The translations under genes were made by a program, and so were the position numbers. From Bacillota bacterium (GTDB taxonomy: Bacteria; Bacillota; Bacilli; Paenibacillales; Paenibacillaceae), in NCBI GenBank assembly GCA_023386495.1, contig JAEWJS010000020.1:1-24702 (forward strand): a DNA stretch of 24,702 nucleotides. Direction: 5' to 3'. The stretch's first letter is position 1. Each line of letters begins with the position of its first letter. The notes below the pieces were generated by a model. That model made no database searches. It worked only from the letters and a program-made list of their open reading frames with translations, and was not told where the DNA came from. This document shows, piece after piece, positions 1 through 7,272 of the stretch.

Positions 1-29
1 GTACTGAGGACTACGCGATGCCCCTGACC

Positions 30-917
30 TCAACTTAGCGGCTGCTCCCGAATCGACTGAATCCAGGCGCGGGCTGCGTGCGAGATATAATGATCGCGGC
101 GCCAGATCATCGACATGCGCCACGGAATGGGCTGCGGCGCAATCGGGACGACCCGGAAGCGGTCAGTGCTGAGCAGCCGGCAGACGCTCTCCGGAAGCAG
201 CGTTACGCCCAGCCGGATGCCGACCATCTCTGCGATGAAGTCCCACTGCGCGCTCTCGAACGCGACCTGCGGCTGATAGCCAGCACGCATGCAGGCATCG
301 GCGATCAGGTGGCGGATCGTGAATTCCTCGCGGAAGAGCACGAAGGATTCCGCCGACAGCTCCGTCAGCTCCACGCTGCCGCGCGATGCGAGCCGATGCT
401 CGGGATGCATCACGAGGCGAAGCTGTTCGTCGATGCAGGGATGGGCATGGAACCGTTCGCTATGCGCGATAGGTTCGATCACGAAGCCGATGTCGAGTGC
501 GCCGTGCTCGATATCGGCTTCGATGCGTCTGCCTCCTTGCTCGATCATCTCGAGCTGAATGCCTGGATAGCGGGCGTGGAAGCGTTCGATTGCTGCGGGG
601 AAGAAGCGCATGCCGATCATCGGGGGAATGCCGAGCCGGACGGTACCCTGCGCAAGATGCACGACGTCGTCCATCTCGCTCTTGATCCGCTCCATGCCGC
701 GCACGACCTGCTTGGCAGACGGCAGAAGCGCCGCGCCGGCGTCTGTCAGTTCGATCGGCGTAACGGTCCGATCAAATAGCTGGGCGGCGAGCTCGTCCTC
801 GAGTGCGCGAATCATTTTCGACAACGTCGGCTGTGTAACATGCAGCGCCTCGGCCGCCTTCGTAAAGCTGCGATGCTCGGCAACGCCGATGAAGTAGCTC
901 AATTGCCGGATGTCCAC
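30..917 (-). CDS. LysR-family transcriptional regulator
   Basis: DNA-binding regulator of the LysR type (295 aa), probably controlling the divergent thioesterase gene. The N-terminal winged helix-turn-helix occupies about residues 1-59, with the helix pair in the stretch SFTKAAEALHVTQPTLSKMI (residues 17-36). The rest, about 88-290, is the usual effector-binding domain. Length is typical for the family. I chose the GTG at 917 because AAAGGGGG lies 7-8 nt upstream; an in-frame ATG at 944 lies upstream of that ribosome binding site and would add nine unconserved residues. LysR proteins often repress their own gene and regulate the divergent neighbour, and the shared intergenic region holds a dyad at 999-1023. 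The effector cannot be read from the sequence. Family assignment is secure; the target is inferred from gene arrangement. Confidence 0.93.
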   Translation of the reverse strand: MDIRQLSYFIGVAEHRSFTKAAEALHVTQPTLSKMIRALEDELAAQLFDRTVTPIELTDAGAALLPSAKQVVRGMERIKSEMDDVVHLAQGTVRLGIPPMIGMRFFPAAIERFHARYPGIQLEMIEQGGRRIEADIEHGALDIGFVIEPIAHSERFHAHPCIDEQLRLVMHPEHRLASRGSVELTELSAESFVLFREEFTIRHLIADACMRAGYQPQVAFESAQWDFIAEMVGIRLGVTLLPESVCRLLSTDRFRVVPIAPQPIPWRMSMIWRRDHYISHAARAWIQSIREQPLS

Positions 918-970
918 GCCGCAATCCCCCTTTATAGACAGCATGCATGAGCGGCATGCGAGATATGTAT

Positions 971-999
971 TTTACCTATGCTGTGATTAATCGTACAGT
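971..999 (+). promoter_or_regulatory. Possible sigma-A promoter of the thioesterase gene
   Basis: TTTACC (971-976) and TACAGT (994-999) are spaced 17 bp apart; each matches the consensus at about four of six positions. The predicted start would fall at about 1006, inside the dyad at 999-1023, which fits control by the divergent LysR protein. The match is modest. Confidence 0.3.
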
Positions 1000-1023
1000 T
1001 ATAGCATGTTGCAATTGCTATAA
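999..1023. promoter_or_regulatory. Inverted repeat, candidate operator in the LysR/thioesterase intergenic region
   Basis: A perfect 8-bp inverted repeat, TTATAGCA (999-1006) and TGCTATAA (1016-1023), is separated by 9 bp. It ends at the ribosome binding site of the thioesterase gene, so a bound protein or RNA hairpin there could block transcription or translation. A weaker CTGT/ACAG pair at 981-998 flanks it. It is the best LysR operator candidate here, though the half-site spacing is not the textbook T-N11-A form. Confidence 0.45.
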
Positions 1024-1036
1024 GGGGGATACAATC

Positions 1037-1684
1037 ATGCCTACACATGCTCTTCATACAGAGGACAACCTGCGAGCCCTGCTGAACGGCTCGGCAGACT
1101 TAAGCGCGGACCGGCCTATGGCGAAGCCGGCTAGCGCTTCCTATACAATCAAGGCCGCCATCGTGCTGCCGCCGGACACGAACCATCACGGGACCATCTT
1201 CGGCGGCAAGCTGATGGCGTATATCGACGACGTGGCGACGATTGCGGCGACGCGGCACGCGCGCAGGCCTGTCGTTACCGCATCGACGGATTCGGTCGAT
1301 TTCTTGCATCCGGTGAGAAAGGGCGACTCGGTCTGTCTGTCGGCGTTCGTCACGTGGACGCGCCGCACCTCGATGGAAGTGTTCGTTCGCGTCATCACGG
1401 AGAATCTGCTCACAGGCGAACGCCAGGTGTGCGCGACCTCGTTCCTGACATTCGTGGCCCTGGACGATGACGGTAAGCCGGCGGAAATTCCGAGCGTGTA
1501 CCCGGAGAGCGACGAGGAGAAGCTGTTGTTCGAGAGCGCGCAGTCGCGCAAGGAAGCCAGGATGATCCGCAGGGAAGAGAGCAAGCGGTTCGCCGCCCTG
1601 CTGGGCACGGAATCCCGCATCGCGCAGCATCGCAGCCGGTCCGCGCGCGAGGCATTCGAGCCGGTCTGGGACGGCGAATGGTAA
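1037..1684 (+). CDS. Acyl-CoA thioesterase, hotdog fold (YkhA-like)
   Basis: Predicted cytoplasmic acyl-CoA hydrolase (215 aa) that releases free acid and CoA. The single hotdog domain spans about residues 36-155 and carries the family signature DTNHHGTIFGGKLMAYIDD (47-65); Asp64 aligns with the catalytic Asp of the YciA/YkhA group. Start ATG 1037 is preceded by AAGGGGG 9 nt upstream; the open frame continues 30 codons further up without a ribosome binding site. The protein is longer than typical members because of a polar leader of about 35 residues and a charged, Arg/Glu-rich C-terminal tail (about 170-215). It is transcribed divergently from a LysR regulator and ends in its own terminator, so it appears monocistronic. 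Chain-length preference cannot be judged from sequence. Confidence 0.9.
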   Translation: MPTHALHTEDNLRALLNGSADLSADRPMAKPASASYTIKAAIVLPPDTNHHGTIFGGKLMAYIDDVATIAATRHARRPVVTASTDSVDFLHPVRKGDSVCLSAFVTWTRRTSMEVFVRVITENLLTGERQVCATSFLTFVALDDDGKPAEIPSVYPESDEEKLLFESAQSRKEARMIRREESKRFAALLGTESRIAQHRSRSAREAFEPVWDGEW

Positions 1685-1702
1685 GCTTATATAGCAGCAA
1701 GC

Positions 1703-1738
1703 AGAGGTTGCCCGACGTGGGCGGCCTCTTTTCATTTT
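1703..1738 (+). terminator. Rho-independent terminator after the thioesterase gene
   Basis: AGAGG-TT-GCCC (1703-1713) pairs with GGGC-GG-CCTCT (1719-1729) around a short GACGT loop, allowing two T-G pairs, and is followed by TTTTCATTTTT. It begins 18 nt after the thioesterase stop codon. Confidence 0.8.
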
Positions 1739-1766
1739 TCCGATGTCGACGGGATAGTACCGGGCG

Positions 1767-1789
1767 CCTGGCTGAACACTAAGGCCAGG
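1767..1789. repeat. Short inverted repeat upstream of the sulfate operon
   Basis: CCTGGC (1767-1772) and GCCAGG (1784-1789) flank an 11-nt loop. It lies 23 bp upstream of the predicted -35 element of the sulfate operon, so it could be an upstream operator or chance. There is no T-run, so it is not a terminator. Confidence 0.3.
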
Positions 1790-1811
1790 TATGAAATATT
1801 AATGAATGTTA

Positions 1812-1840
1812 TTGACGAGTGAGCTTCGCACTGATAAAGT
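1812..1840 (+). promoter_or_regulatory. Probable sigma-A promoter of the sulfate uptake operon
   Basis: TTGACG (1812-1817), a 17-bp spacer and TAAAGT (1835-1840) sit 43 bp before the first gene. AT-rich sequence just upstream (about 1790-1811) could act as an UP element. A CACT-N5-AGTG palindrome (1829-1841) overlaps the -10 element and might be a regulator site. I recognised neither a CymR-type motif nor a SAM riboswitch. Confidence 0.55.
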
Positions 1841-1882
1841 GATAATACCAAGTAGATTAATCGGAATTGAGGGAAGGCAGCT

Positions 1883-2698
1883 ATGAATACGATGCTTCGC
1901 AGCCGCTGGTGGAGCTTTGGGTTTCGCAGTACGGTTATGCTTTATTTTATCATCCTCATCGTTCTGCCGATCGCGGGCGTCTATGTGCAATCCTTCTCGC
2001 AAGGTTGGGTCCCCTTCTGGGACAGCGTCGCGGATCCGCTCGCATGGAAGGCCGTGCTGCTGACGATCAAGCTGGCGCTCATCGCCACGGTCTTGAACGT
2101 CTTCATCGGCACGATGGTCGGGTGGGTGCTTATTCGGTACCAATTCCTCGGACGCCGGTTCCTGAACAGTCTGGTTGACCTGCCGTTCGCGCTCCCGACT
2201 GCTGTCGGCGGGCTCATGATCCTGCTCTTGCTCGGTCCGAACAGCTGGGTCGGCGAAGCGGCGGAACGGCTCGGCTTCGAGATCGTGTTCCATCAGCCCG
2301 CAATCGTCATTGCGATGCTGTTCGTCACGTTCCCCTTCGTCATTCGCGCCGTCCAGCCGCTGCTGGAGGAGATGGATAAGTCGGAGGAGGAAGCGTCGTA
2401 TACGCTCGGTGCCTCGAAGGCGAAGACGTTCTTTCACGTTATTTTCCCCACGATTCTGCCGGGCATACTAAGCGGCGCTATGCTTGCCTTCTCGCGCGGC
2501 TTGGCCGAATTCGGCGCAGTCGTGCTGGTCGCCGGCAACATTCCGGGCAAGACGCTGATTGCGTCGGTCTATATTTTCGGCGAGGTCGAGAGCGACAACC
2601 CGCAAGGCGCTGCCGCGGTCTCGATCCTGCTGCTGACGTTGTCCTTCCTCATCCTGTGGACGGTTAACATCGTCCAATCGAGGAGGGCAGGTCAATGA
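1883..2698 (+). CDS. cysT: Sulfate ABC transporter permease CysT
   Basis: One of two inner-membrane permeases of the ATP-driven sulfate/thiosulfate importer (271 aa, normal family length). About six membrane spans are visible, starting with residues 16-37. The cytoplasmic EAA loop that docks the ATPase is EEASYTLGASKAKTFFHVIF, followed by PTILPG; the stretch FSRGLAEFGAVVLVAGNIPGK is characteristic of CysT/CysU. GGGAAGG lies 6 nt upstream of the ATG. The stop overlaps the cysW start in an ATGA, indicating translational coupling. It heads a four-gene operon of cysT, cysW, cysA and a binding lipoprotein. Assignment to sulfate rather than molybdate rests mainly on the binding protein and on the presence of two different permeases. 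Confidence 0.95.
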   Translation: MNTMLRSRWWSFGFRSTVMLYFIILIVLPIAGVYVQSFSQGWVPFWDSVADPLAWKAVLLTIKLALIATVLNVFIGTMVGWVLIRYQFLGRRFLNSLVDLPFALPTAVGGLMILLLLGPNSWVGEAAERLGFEIVFHQPAIVIAMLFVTFPFVIRAVQPLLEEMDKSEEEASYTLGASKAKTFFHVIFPTILPGILSGAMLAFSRGLAEFGAVVLVAGNIPGKTLIASVYIFGEVESDNPQGAAAVSILLLTLSFLILWTVNIVQSRRAGQ

Positions 2699-3492
2699 GG
2701 AAGGTATGGATTCCGCTTACTTATCTCGTATTCGCGGTCTTGTTGATCGCGCCGCTCATCCGAATTCTGACCGGTGCATGGGAGGATGGCTGGGACGGCT
2801 TCATCGGCGCGCTCTCGCGGCCGCAATCGCTGCATGCGCTCTGGATGACCTTCCTGATCACGGTCATCGTCACGATTATCAATACGCTGTTCGGCGTCAT
2901 GCTGGCGCTCTATCTCGTTCGGGCAACCTGGCTCGGGCCGCGGTTGAAGCAACTGCTCAATAGTCTTGTCGATCTGCCGTTCGCGGTATCGCCTGTCATT
3001 GGCGGCCTCATGATCGTGCTCTTGCTCGGACCGAACGCAGTATTGGGCGCCTTCTTCGAGGATATCGGCTTCAAGGTCGTGTACGCGATGCCGGGCATGA
3101 TCATCGCCACGCTGTTCGTCACGTTCCCGCTCATGGTGCGCGAGGTGATGCCGGTGCTGCAGGAGATCGGCGCGCAACAGGAGGAAGCAGCCTCCACGCT
3201 GGGCGCTTACTCGTGGTACACGTTCTGGCATGTGACGTGGCCGGCGATCCGCTGGGGCGTCATCTACGGCGTCGTGCTGACGGTCGCGCGCTGCATGGGC
3301 GAATTCGGCGCGGTGCTCGTCGTCTCGGGCAATATCATCAATAAGACGCAGACGGCGACGACGCTCGTCTACCAAGACGTGGAGAACTTCAACGTCATCG
3401 CGGCGAACAGCCTGGCATTGATGCTGGCCGCGATCTCCGTCAGCCTGCTCCTGTTCATGGAATGGGCCAAGAAGCGAAAGGAAGTGCACTAA
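2695..3492 (+). CDS. cysW: Sulfate ABC transporter permease CysW
   Basis: Second membrane subunit of the sulfate importer (265 aa), a paralogue of CysT. It has about six membrane spans; the first is residues 5-22. The EAA loop reads EEAASTLGAYSWYTFWHVTW, and RCMGEFGAVLVVSGNIINKT is the CysW counterpart of the conserved segment in CysT. NSLVDLPFAVSPVIGGLMI in the third span is likewise nearly identical between the two permeases, which reflects their common ancestry. It overlaps cysT by 4 nt and is followed after 1 nt by the ATPase gene, so the three are co-translated. It probably forms a CysT-CysW heterodimer. Confidence 0.95.
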   Translation: MRKVWIPLTYLVFAVLLIAPLIRILTGAWEDGWDGFIGALSRPQSLHALWMTFLITVIVTIINTLFGVMLALYLVRATWLGPRLKQLLNSLVDLPFAVSPVIGGLMIVLLLGPNAVLGAFFEDIGFKVVYAMPGMIIATLFVTFPLMVREVMPVLQEIGAQQEEAASTLGAYSWYTFWHVTWPAIRWGVIYGVVLTVARCMGEFGAVLVVSGNIINKTQTATTLVYQDVENFNVIAANSLALMLAAISVSLLLFMEWAKKRKEVH

Positions 3493-3493
3493 G

Positions 3494-4558
3494 ATGCATA
3501 TCGAAGTTAACGGACTGAACAAAAGCTTCGGCGATTTCCATGCGGTGCGGGACGTCAGCTTCTCGATCGAGAAGGGCCATCTGATCGGCTTGCTCGGACC
3601 GAGCGGCGGCGGCAAAACATCGATCCTCCGCATGCTGGCCGGCCTGGAGTCGCCAAGTTCCGGGGACATTATATTCCACGGCAAGCGCGTGAACGATCTG
3701 CCGCCGCAGGAACGCGGCATCGGCTTCGTCTTCCAGAACTACGCGCTCTTCAAGCATATGACCGTCTATGATAACGTGGCGTTCGGACTGAAGGTGAAGA
3801 AGCAGTCCAAGGAGCGGATCAAGGAGCGCGTCATGGAGCTGGTCGAGCTGACCGGCCTCAAGGGATTCGAGCATCGGCTGCCGCATCAGCTGTCCGGCGG
3901 GCAGAGGCAGCGCGTCGCGTTCGCGCGGGCGCTGGCTCCCGAGCCGCAGCTCTTGCTGCTCGACGAGCCGTTCGCGGCGATCGACGCGAAGATTCGCCAT
4001 GAGCTGCGAACATGGCTCAAGGAGATGATCGAGCGCGTCGGCATTACGTCGATCTTCGTGACGCATGACCAAGACGAGGCGATCGAGGTCGCGGACGAGA
4101 TCATGATCATCAATAAAGGGCGACTAGAGCAGAAGGGGACGCCGTGGGACATCTACAAGTCGCCGCAGACGCAGTTCGTGGCGAGCTTCATCGGCGAGTC
4201 GACGATCGTCGACGACGTGGCGCAGCTGCACGGTTTCGACCAGGCAGCGTCATGGCCGGGCGTACAGGCGCTGATCCGCCCGGAGTACGTGGAGATCGGC
4301 CATCGGAACGAATTCCGCATGCCGTCCGCCACGGAGACGGGGAAGGTGAAGCAGCTGCATTTTCGCGGGAGCGAGTGGCTGGTAGAGGTAGAGATTGGCA
4401 ACGTCACGCTGATGACGTACCGTTCGCTCGAGAAGGAGGTCTTGCATCCGGGCCAGGAGATTACCGTGCTCGTGCATCGGGCCTACCTGTTCACGGGTTC
4501 GGACAGCTGGATCATGGAGAATCGCTTGAAGGAAGATCCGATGCCGATCTATATCTAG
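3494..4558 (+). CDS. cysA: Sulfate ABC transporter ATP-binding protein CysA
   Basis: ATPase that powers sulfate import (354 aa). The nucleotide-binding domain occupies about 1-230: Walker A GPSGGGKT (35-42), Q-loop Gln81, signature LSGGQRQR (133-140), Walker B LLLLDEP (153-159), and switch His191 in THDQDEAIE. The C-terminal about 120 residues form a TOBE-like regulatory region, as in MalK/CysA importers. All catalytic residues are present. The ATG follows the cysW stop by 1 nt, with AAAGGAAG in the end of cysW as ribosome binding site. It works as a homodimer on the cytoplasmic face of CysT-CysW. Confidence 0.95.
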   Translation: MHIEVNGLNKSFGDFHAVRDVSFSIEKGHLIGLLGPSGGGKTSILRMLAGLESPSSGDIIFHGKRVNDLPPQERGIGFVFQNYALFKHMTVYDNVAFGLKVKKQSKERIKERVMELVELTGLKGFEHRLPHQLSGGQRQRVAFARALAPEPQLLLLDEPFAAIDAKIRHELRTWLKEMIERVGITSIFVTHDQDEAIEVADEIMIINKGRLEQKGTPWDIYKSPQTQFVASFIGESTIVDDVAQLHGFDQAASWPGVQALIRPEYVEIGHRNEFRMPSATETGKVKQLHFRGSEWLVEVEIGNVTLMTYRSLEKEVLHPGQEITVLVHRAYLFTGSDSWIMENRLKEDPMPIYI

Positions 4559-4597
4559 GACGGACTACACACGCAGAAGGTGTTGGGGGAAGTGTAC

Positions 4598-5662
4598 ATG
4601 AACAGGTGGAAAAAGCTGACGGCGGCAGTGCTCCTGCTCGCGATCGTGCTCGCCGGCTGCGCGGGTCCTTCGGAGGGCGGCAATGGCGATGCGGGTGCGG
4701 ACGTCGATGCGCTGGGGATGGGCGACGTAACGTTGGTCGTCGGCTCCTACTCGGTGGCCAAGGACGCGATGGCAGACCTGCTGCCGCTGTTCCGTGAGCA
4801 GTGGCTGGCAGAGACCGGGCAGAAGGTCGCGTTCCAGGAATCGTACGAGGCATCCGGCACGCAGGCGCGGTCGATCGTCGGCGGCTTCGAGGCGGACGTG
4901 GCGATTCTGGCGATGGAGACCGACCTCGACAAGATCGAGAAGGCCGGCATGATTACGCATGACTGGCGCGCGGCAGCGGGCGGCGGCATGGTGACGCGTT
5001 CGCTCGTCGTGATGGGGACCCGCGAAGGCAATCCGCTCGGCTTTCGGGATTGGGAGGACCTGATGCAGGGCGGCGTCAAGGTGCTCTACCCGAACCCGAA
5101 GACGTCCGGCGGCGCGCAGTGGGACATCAATGCGATCTACGGCGCGGGGCTGAAAATATCGGAGGAACGCGACGGCGCGAAGGATCCTGCGTATGCGAAA
5201 GCATTCCTGGCGGCGATCCACGACAATGTCGAATCGCTCGACAAGAGCGGCCGTGCATCGATGGCCGCGTTCGAGTACGGCGTCGGCGACGTGATCGTGA
5301 CGTACGAGAACGAGCTGCTGGCCCGAATCCGGCAGGGTGTGCCGTATGAGATCGTGATGCCGACGCATACGATCCTGATTGAGAATCCTGCGGCGGTCAT
5401 CGATAGCAATGCGGATCGGCACGGCACGCGGGAGCTGGCCGAGGCGTTCGTGGCGTTCCTCGGCTCACCGGATGCGCAGCGCGTCTGGGTCGAGCATGGC
5501 TTCCGGCCGGTCGACGCCGCGGTGGCGGAGGAGACGGCCGACCGTTTCGCGGCGCAGCCGGAAGGGCTGTTCGATATCGGCTACCTCGGCGGCTGGGATG
5601 CGGTGCGGGAGGAGCTATATTCGAAGAAAGGCATCTGGTACCAGGTGCTGGCCGGCTTGTAG
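4598..5662 (+). CDS. Sulfate-binding lipoprotein of the ABC importer
   Basis: Extracellular membrane-anchored receptor (354 aa) that captures sulfate for CysTWA; Sbp/CysP family. The lipoprotein signal is MNRWKK followed by a hydrophobic stretch and lipobox LAGC, with Cys21 lipidated. Family signatures are SYEASGTQARSIVGGFEADV and NPKTSGGAQW, the second being very typical of sulfate binders, plus a C-terminal GYLGGWDAVREELYSKKGIW. I chose ATG 4598, with GGGGGA upstream, over an in-frame GTG at 4580 that would put extra residues before the signal peptide. It is the last gene of the operon, 39 nt after cysA, whereas many operons place the binding protein first. Thiosulfate may also bind. Confidence 0.93.
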   Translation: MNRWKKLTAAVLLLAIVLAGCAGPSEGGNGDAGADVDALGMGDVTLVVGSYSVAKDAMADLLPLFREQWLAETGQKVAFQESYEASGTQARSIVGGFEADVAILAMETDLDKIEKAGMITHDWRAAAGGGMVTRSLVVMGTREGNPLGFRDWEDLMQGGVKVLYPNPKTSGGAQWDINAIYGAGLKISEERDGAKDPAYAKAFLAAIHDNVESLDKSGRASMAAFEYGVGDVIVTYENELLARIRQGVPYEIVMPTHTILIENPAAVIDSNADRHGTRELAEAFVAFLGSPDAQRVWVEHGFRPVDAAVAEETADRFAAQPEGLFDIGYLGGWDAVREELYSKKGIWYQVLAGL

Positions 5663-5834
5663 GGCCGGATTGTGATCGCGATGCTTATGCTGTCGAAGCT
5701 TATTCGGCGGCGAATCTTGAACGCTGGCGAAAATTCCGGTACTCATGTAGCTTTGACTACACTGCGTTCCTCATTTTCTACCATCGTCCAACATTCTTGG
5801 CGCTGACAACCCGGCTTTTGGAAATGGATAGCAT
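5663..5834. other. Untranslated 3' region of the sulfate operon
   Basis: These 172 bp separate the binding-protein stop codon from a strong terminator. I see no convincing open frame, ribosome binding site or structured motif. A minus-strand open frame that runs through here into the repeat cluster lacks family similarity and a ribosome binding site. Confidence 0.5.
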
Positions 5835-5883
5835 AAAGGTTCGTTGACCCAGCAGCGTGTGCTGGCGGCGACGAACCTTTTTT
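5835..5883 (+). terminator. Strong rho-independent terminator of the sulfate operon
   Basis: AAAGGTTCGT (from 5835) pairs with ACGAACCTTT (5871-5880), and the inner arms CCAGCAGC and GCTGG extend the stem. It ends in a run of six T. The left arm begins with AAA, so it could also stop minus-strand transcripts. It lies about 170 nt after the last gene of the operon. Confidence 0.85.
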
Positions 5884-5928
5884 ATGCCCGTTGGGCAGCA
5901 TTATGGGACGCGCGGCGCGGAGACCGCG

Positions 5929-6116
5929 ATTAGTTGCTTTTGGGGCACTTAAATCGTGCGATTTGGTGCGCGCGGCGGGAATAAGTGCTTTTCGTGCAAC
6001 TATTCGCTCGATATGCGGCGCATGGTCGTAAAAACACAAAAACAGTTGCTCCAAAAGCAACTGTTCGTGATTTCCATCGATATTGGCAGCAAATAAGTGC
6101 CCGAAAAGCAACTATT
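5929..6116. repeat. Hairpin cluster A, about 51-bp period
   Basis: Four related imperfect palindromes lie at about 5929-5955, 5980-6004, 6041-6065 and 6092-6116. The third is perfect: AACAGTTGCT, loop CCAAA, AGCAACTGTT. The others share the half-sites AGTTGC and AGTGC, with the same two-base asymmetry between arms. The core AGCAACT recurs at 6056 and 6107, exactly 51 bp apart; centre distances are about 50, 61 and 51 bp. Unrelated sequence separates the hairpins. They lie between the sulfate operon terminator and the convergent tagO-like gene. I see no protein that they could plausibly encode. They may be an intergenic repeat family, regulatory RNA hairpins or protein-binding sites. Confidence 0.7.
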
Positions 6117-6226
6117 GGCACCTCGCACCACAGTCGCTCGAGGCGAGAGGCGGTGCGTAATCGCAGTAGCTTAGCTACCTCAGTGCTGTGCGAGCCGACA
6201 ATGCGTGCCAACTACCACCAGCCTAT
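6117..6226. other. Spacer between repeat cluster A and the tagO-like gene
   Basis: No gene is visible. It contains two small dyads: CGCACC/GGTGCG (6124-6157, with an inner CTCG/CGAG stem) and GTAGC-TTA-GCTAC (6166-6178). Either could contribute to 3' end formation of the minus-strand gene, but neither has a T-run, so no terminator is called. Confidence 0.4.
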
Positions 6227-7186
6227 TTACACCTGCAGCAGCGAGAGGATGATCGACGATAGGCCGAAGCAGGTGCCGAGCAGGCAGAGGAACGCGACAA
6301 CTTGCTTATGCGTCAGGCCTGCCCGGAGCAGCCGATAGTGCGCTTGGCTGGCGTCGGCTTGGTAGATCGGCTTGCCCTGGACGAGGCGGCGCGCGACGAC
6401 GAACAGGTTGTCGAAGATCGGCACGGCCAGCGCCAGAATCGGGATGAACAGCGACAGCACCGTCGCTTGCTTGAAGGCGCCGTCCAGCGCGATGACCGCG
6501 AGGATGAAGCCCAGGAATGTCGCGCCCGCGTCGCCCATGAACACCTTGGCCGGCGGCTTATTGTAGCGCAAGTAAGCCAACGTGACGCCGAGCAGCACGA
6601 TCGCCATCATGGCAGGCCCTTGCTGAGCCGTGATCAGCGCGACGACGAACAGCGTGATCGCCGAGATTGAGGTCAGGCCGGCGGCCAGCCCGTCCATGCC
6701 GTCGGAGAAGTTGATAACCGTCGTCACGCCGAAGATCCAGAGTACCGTAAGCGCGAATTGCAGCCATTCGGGGAACAGCAGGTATTCGCCGCCGAACGGA
6801 TTATAGAAGCCGGAGAATTCGATCCCCGACAGATAGACGAGCACGGCTGCCGACAGCTGCACGATCAGCTTCGGCAGGGCAGGGAAGTCTTTGCCCTTCG
6901 TCTTGTACCAATCGTCGACCGTTCCGATCGCGAGCAGCAGGACGCCTCCGCCGAGCACGGCTGCGGACTGCAGCCAGCTGCCGCTGCCGCCGAACAGCAG
7001 GTACGCGGCAGCGAATCCGATGAAGATCGGATAGCTGGCCGTGAGCGGGATCGGATTGCGGTGGATCTTCCGTTCGACATCCTTACGAGGCTTGTCCACA
7101 AAATCGAGGCGGAAAGCCAGCCGGCCGAGCGGAGGAATTAAGGCGTATACGATCGTGAATGCGAGCAGGAATGCGATTGCGAACAG
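6227..7186 (-). CDS. Undecaprenyl-phosphate glycosyl-1-phosphate transferase (MraY/WecA/TagO family), start unresolved
   Basis: Polytopic membrane enzyme that transfers a sugar-1-phosphate, usually GlcNAc-1-P from UDP-GlcNAc, to undecaprenyl phosphate, the first step in wall teichoic acid or related polymer synthesis. Numbering from the GTG at 7099, family motifs are DKPRKDVERKIH (2-13), VDDWYK (61-66), NFSDGMDG (130-137), KVFMGDAGATFLG, and the terminal HYRLLRAGLTHKQ. The segment PIPLTASYPIF departs from the usual PxPRxGGxAI. The only canonical start is that GTG, but the frame upstream encodes FAIAFLLAFTIVYALIPPL and LGRLAFRLDF, the expected first membrane span. No ATG, GTG or TTG precedes this segment before the in-frame stop at 7193-7195; CTG at 7186 is used here provisionally. 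An ATGATG at 7194-7199 is one nucleotide out of frame. Confidence 0.85.
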   Translation of the reverse strand: MFAIAFLLAFTIVYALIPPLGRLAFRLDFVDKPRKDVERKIHRNPIPLTASYPIFIGFAAAYLLFGGSGSWLQSAAVLGGGVLLLAIGTVDDWYKTKGKDFPALPKLIVQLSAAVLVYLSGIEFSGFYNPFGGEYLLFPEWLQFALTVLWIFGVTTVINFSDGMDGLAAGLTSISAITLFVVALITAQQGPAMMAIVLLGVTLAYLRYNKPPAKVFMGDAGATFLGFILAVIALDGAFKQATVLSLFIPILALAVPIFDNLFVVARRLVQGKPIYQADASQAHYRLLRAGLTHKQVVAFLCLLGTCFGLSSIILSLLQV

Positions 7187-7221
7187 GATAAGTCATCATC
7201 TCCCACAAGATGGTAATCTAC

Positions 7222-7260
7222 AAAAAACAGAGCCTATCCGATTAGACGCCGGATAGGCTC
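7222..7260 (-). terminator. Rho-independent terminator of the GNAT gene
   Basis: Read on the minus strand, GAGCCTATCCG pairs perfectly with CGGATAGGCTC (11-bp stem, 9-nt loop, 7230-7260), followed by CTGTTTTTTG. It begins 12 nt after the acetyltransferase stop codon and ends only about 23 nt before the first possible start of the next minus-strand gene. Confidence 0.9.
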
Positions 7261-7272
7261 CAAAAGTTTCTA

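Noticed and set aside
1741..1882. SAM (S-box) riboswitch or CymR box upstream of the sulfate operon
   Set aside because: The leader is only about 40 nt from the predicted start and lacks the conserved S-box core; no CymR-type motif was recognised.
2692..3720. A 342-codon minus-strand open frame across cysW and cysA
   Set aside because: It is antisense to two well-conserved genes, its composition is an Arg/Asp/His-rich shadow, and it matches no family.
4580..4597. GTG start for the sulfate-binding protein six codons upstream
   Set aside because: It would precede the lipoprotein signal with extra residues and lies upstream of the ribosome binding site GGGGGA.
5743..6111. A 122-codon minus-strand open frame through the terminator and hairpin cluster A
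   Set aside because: It passes through an intrinsic terminator and repeats and has no family similarity or good ribosome binding site.
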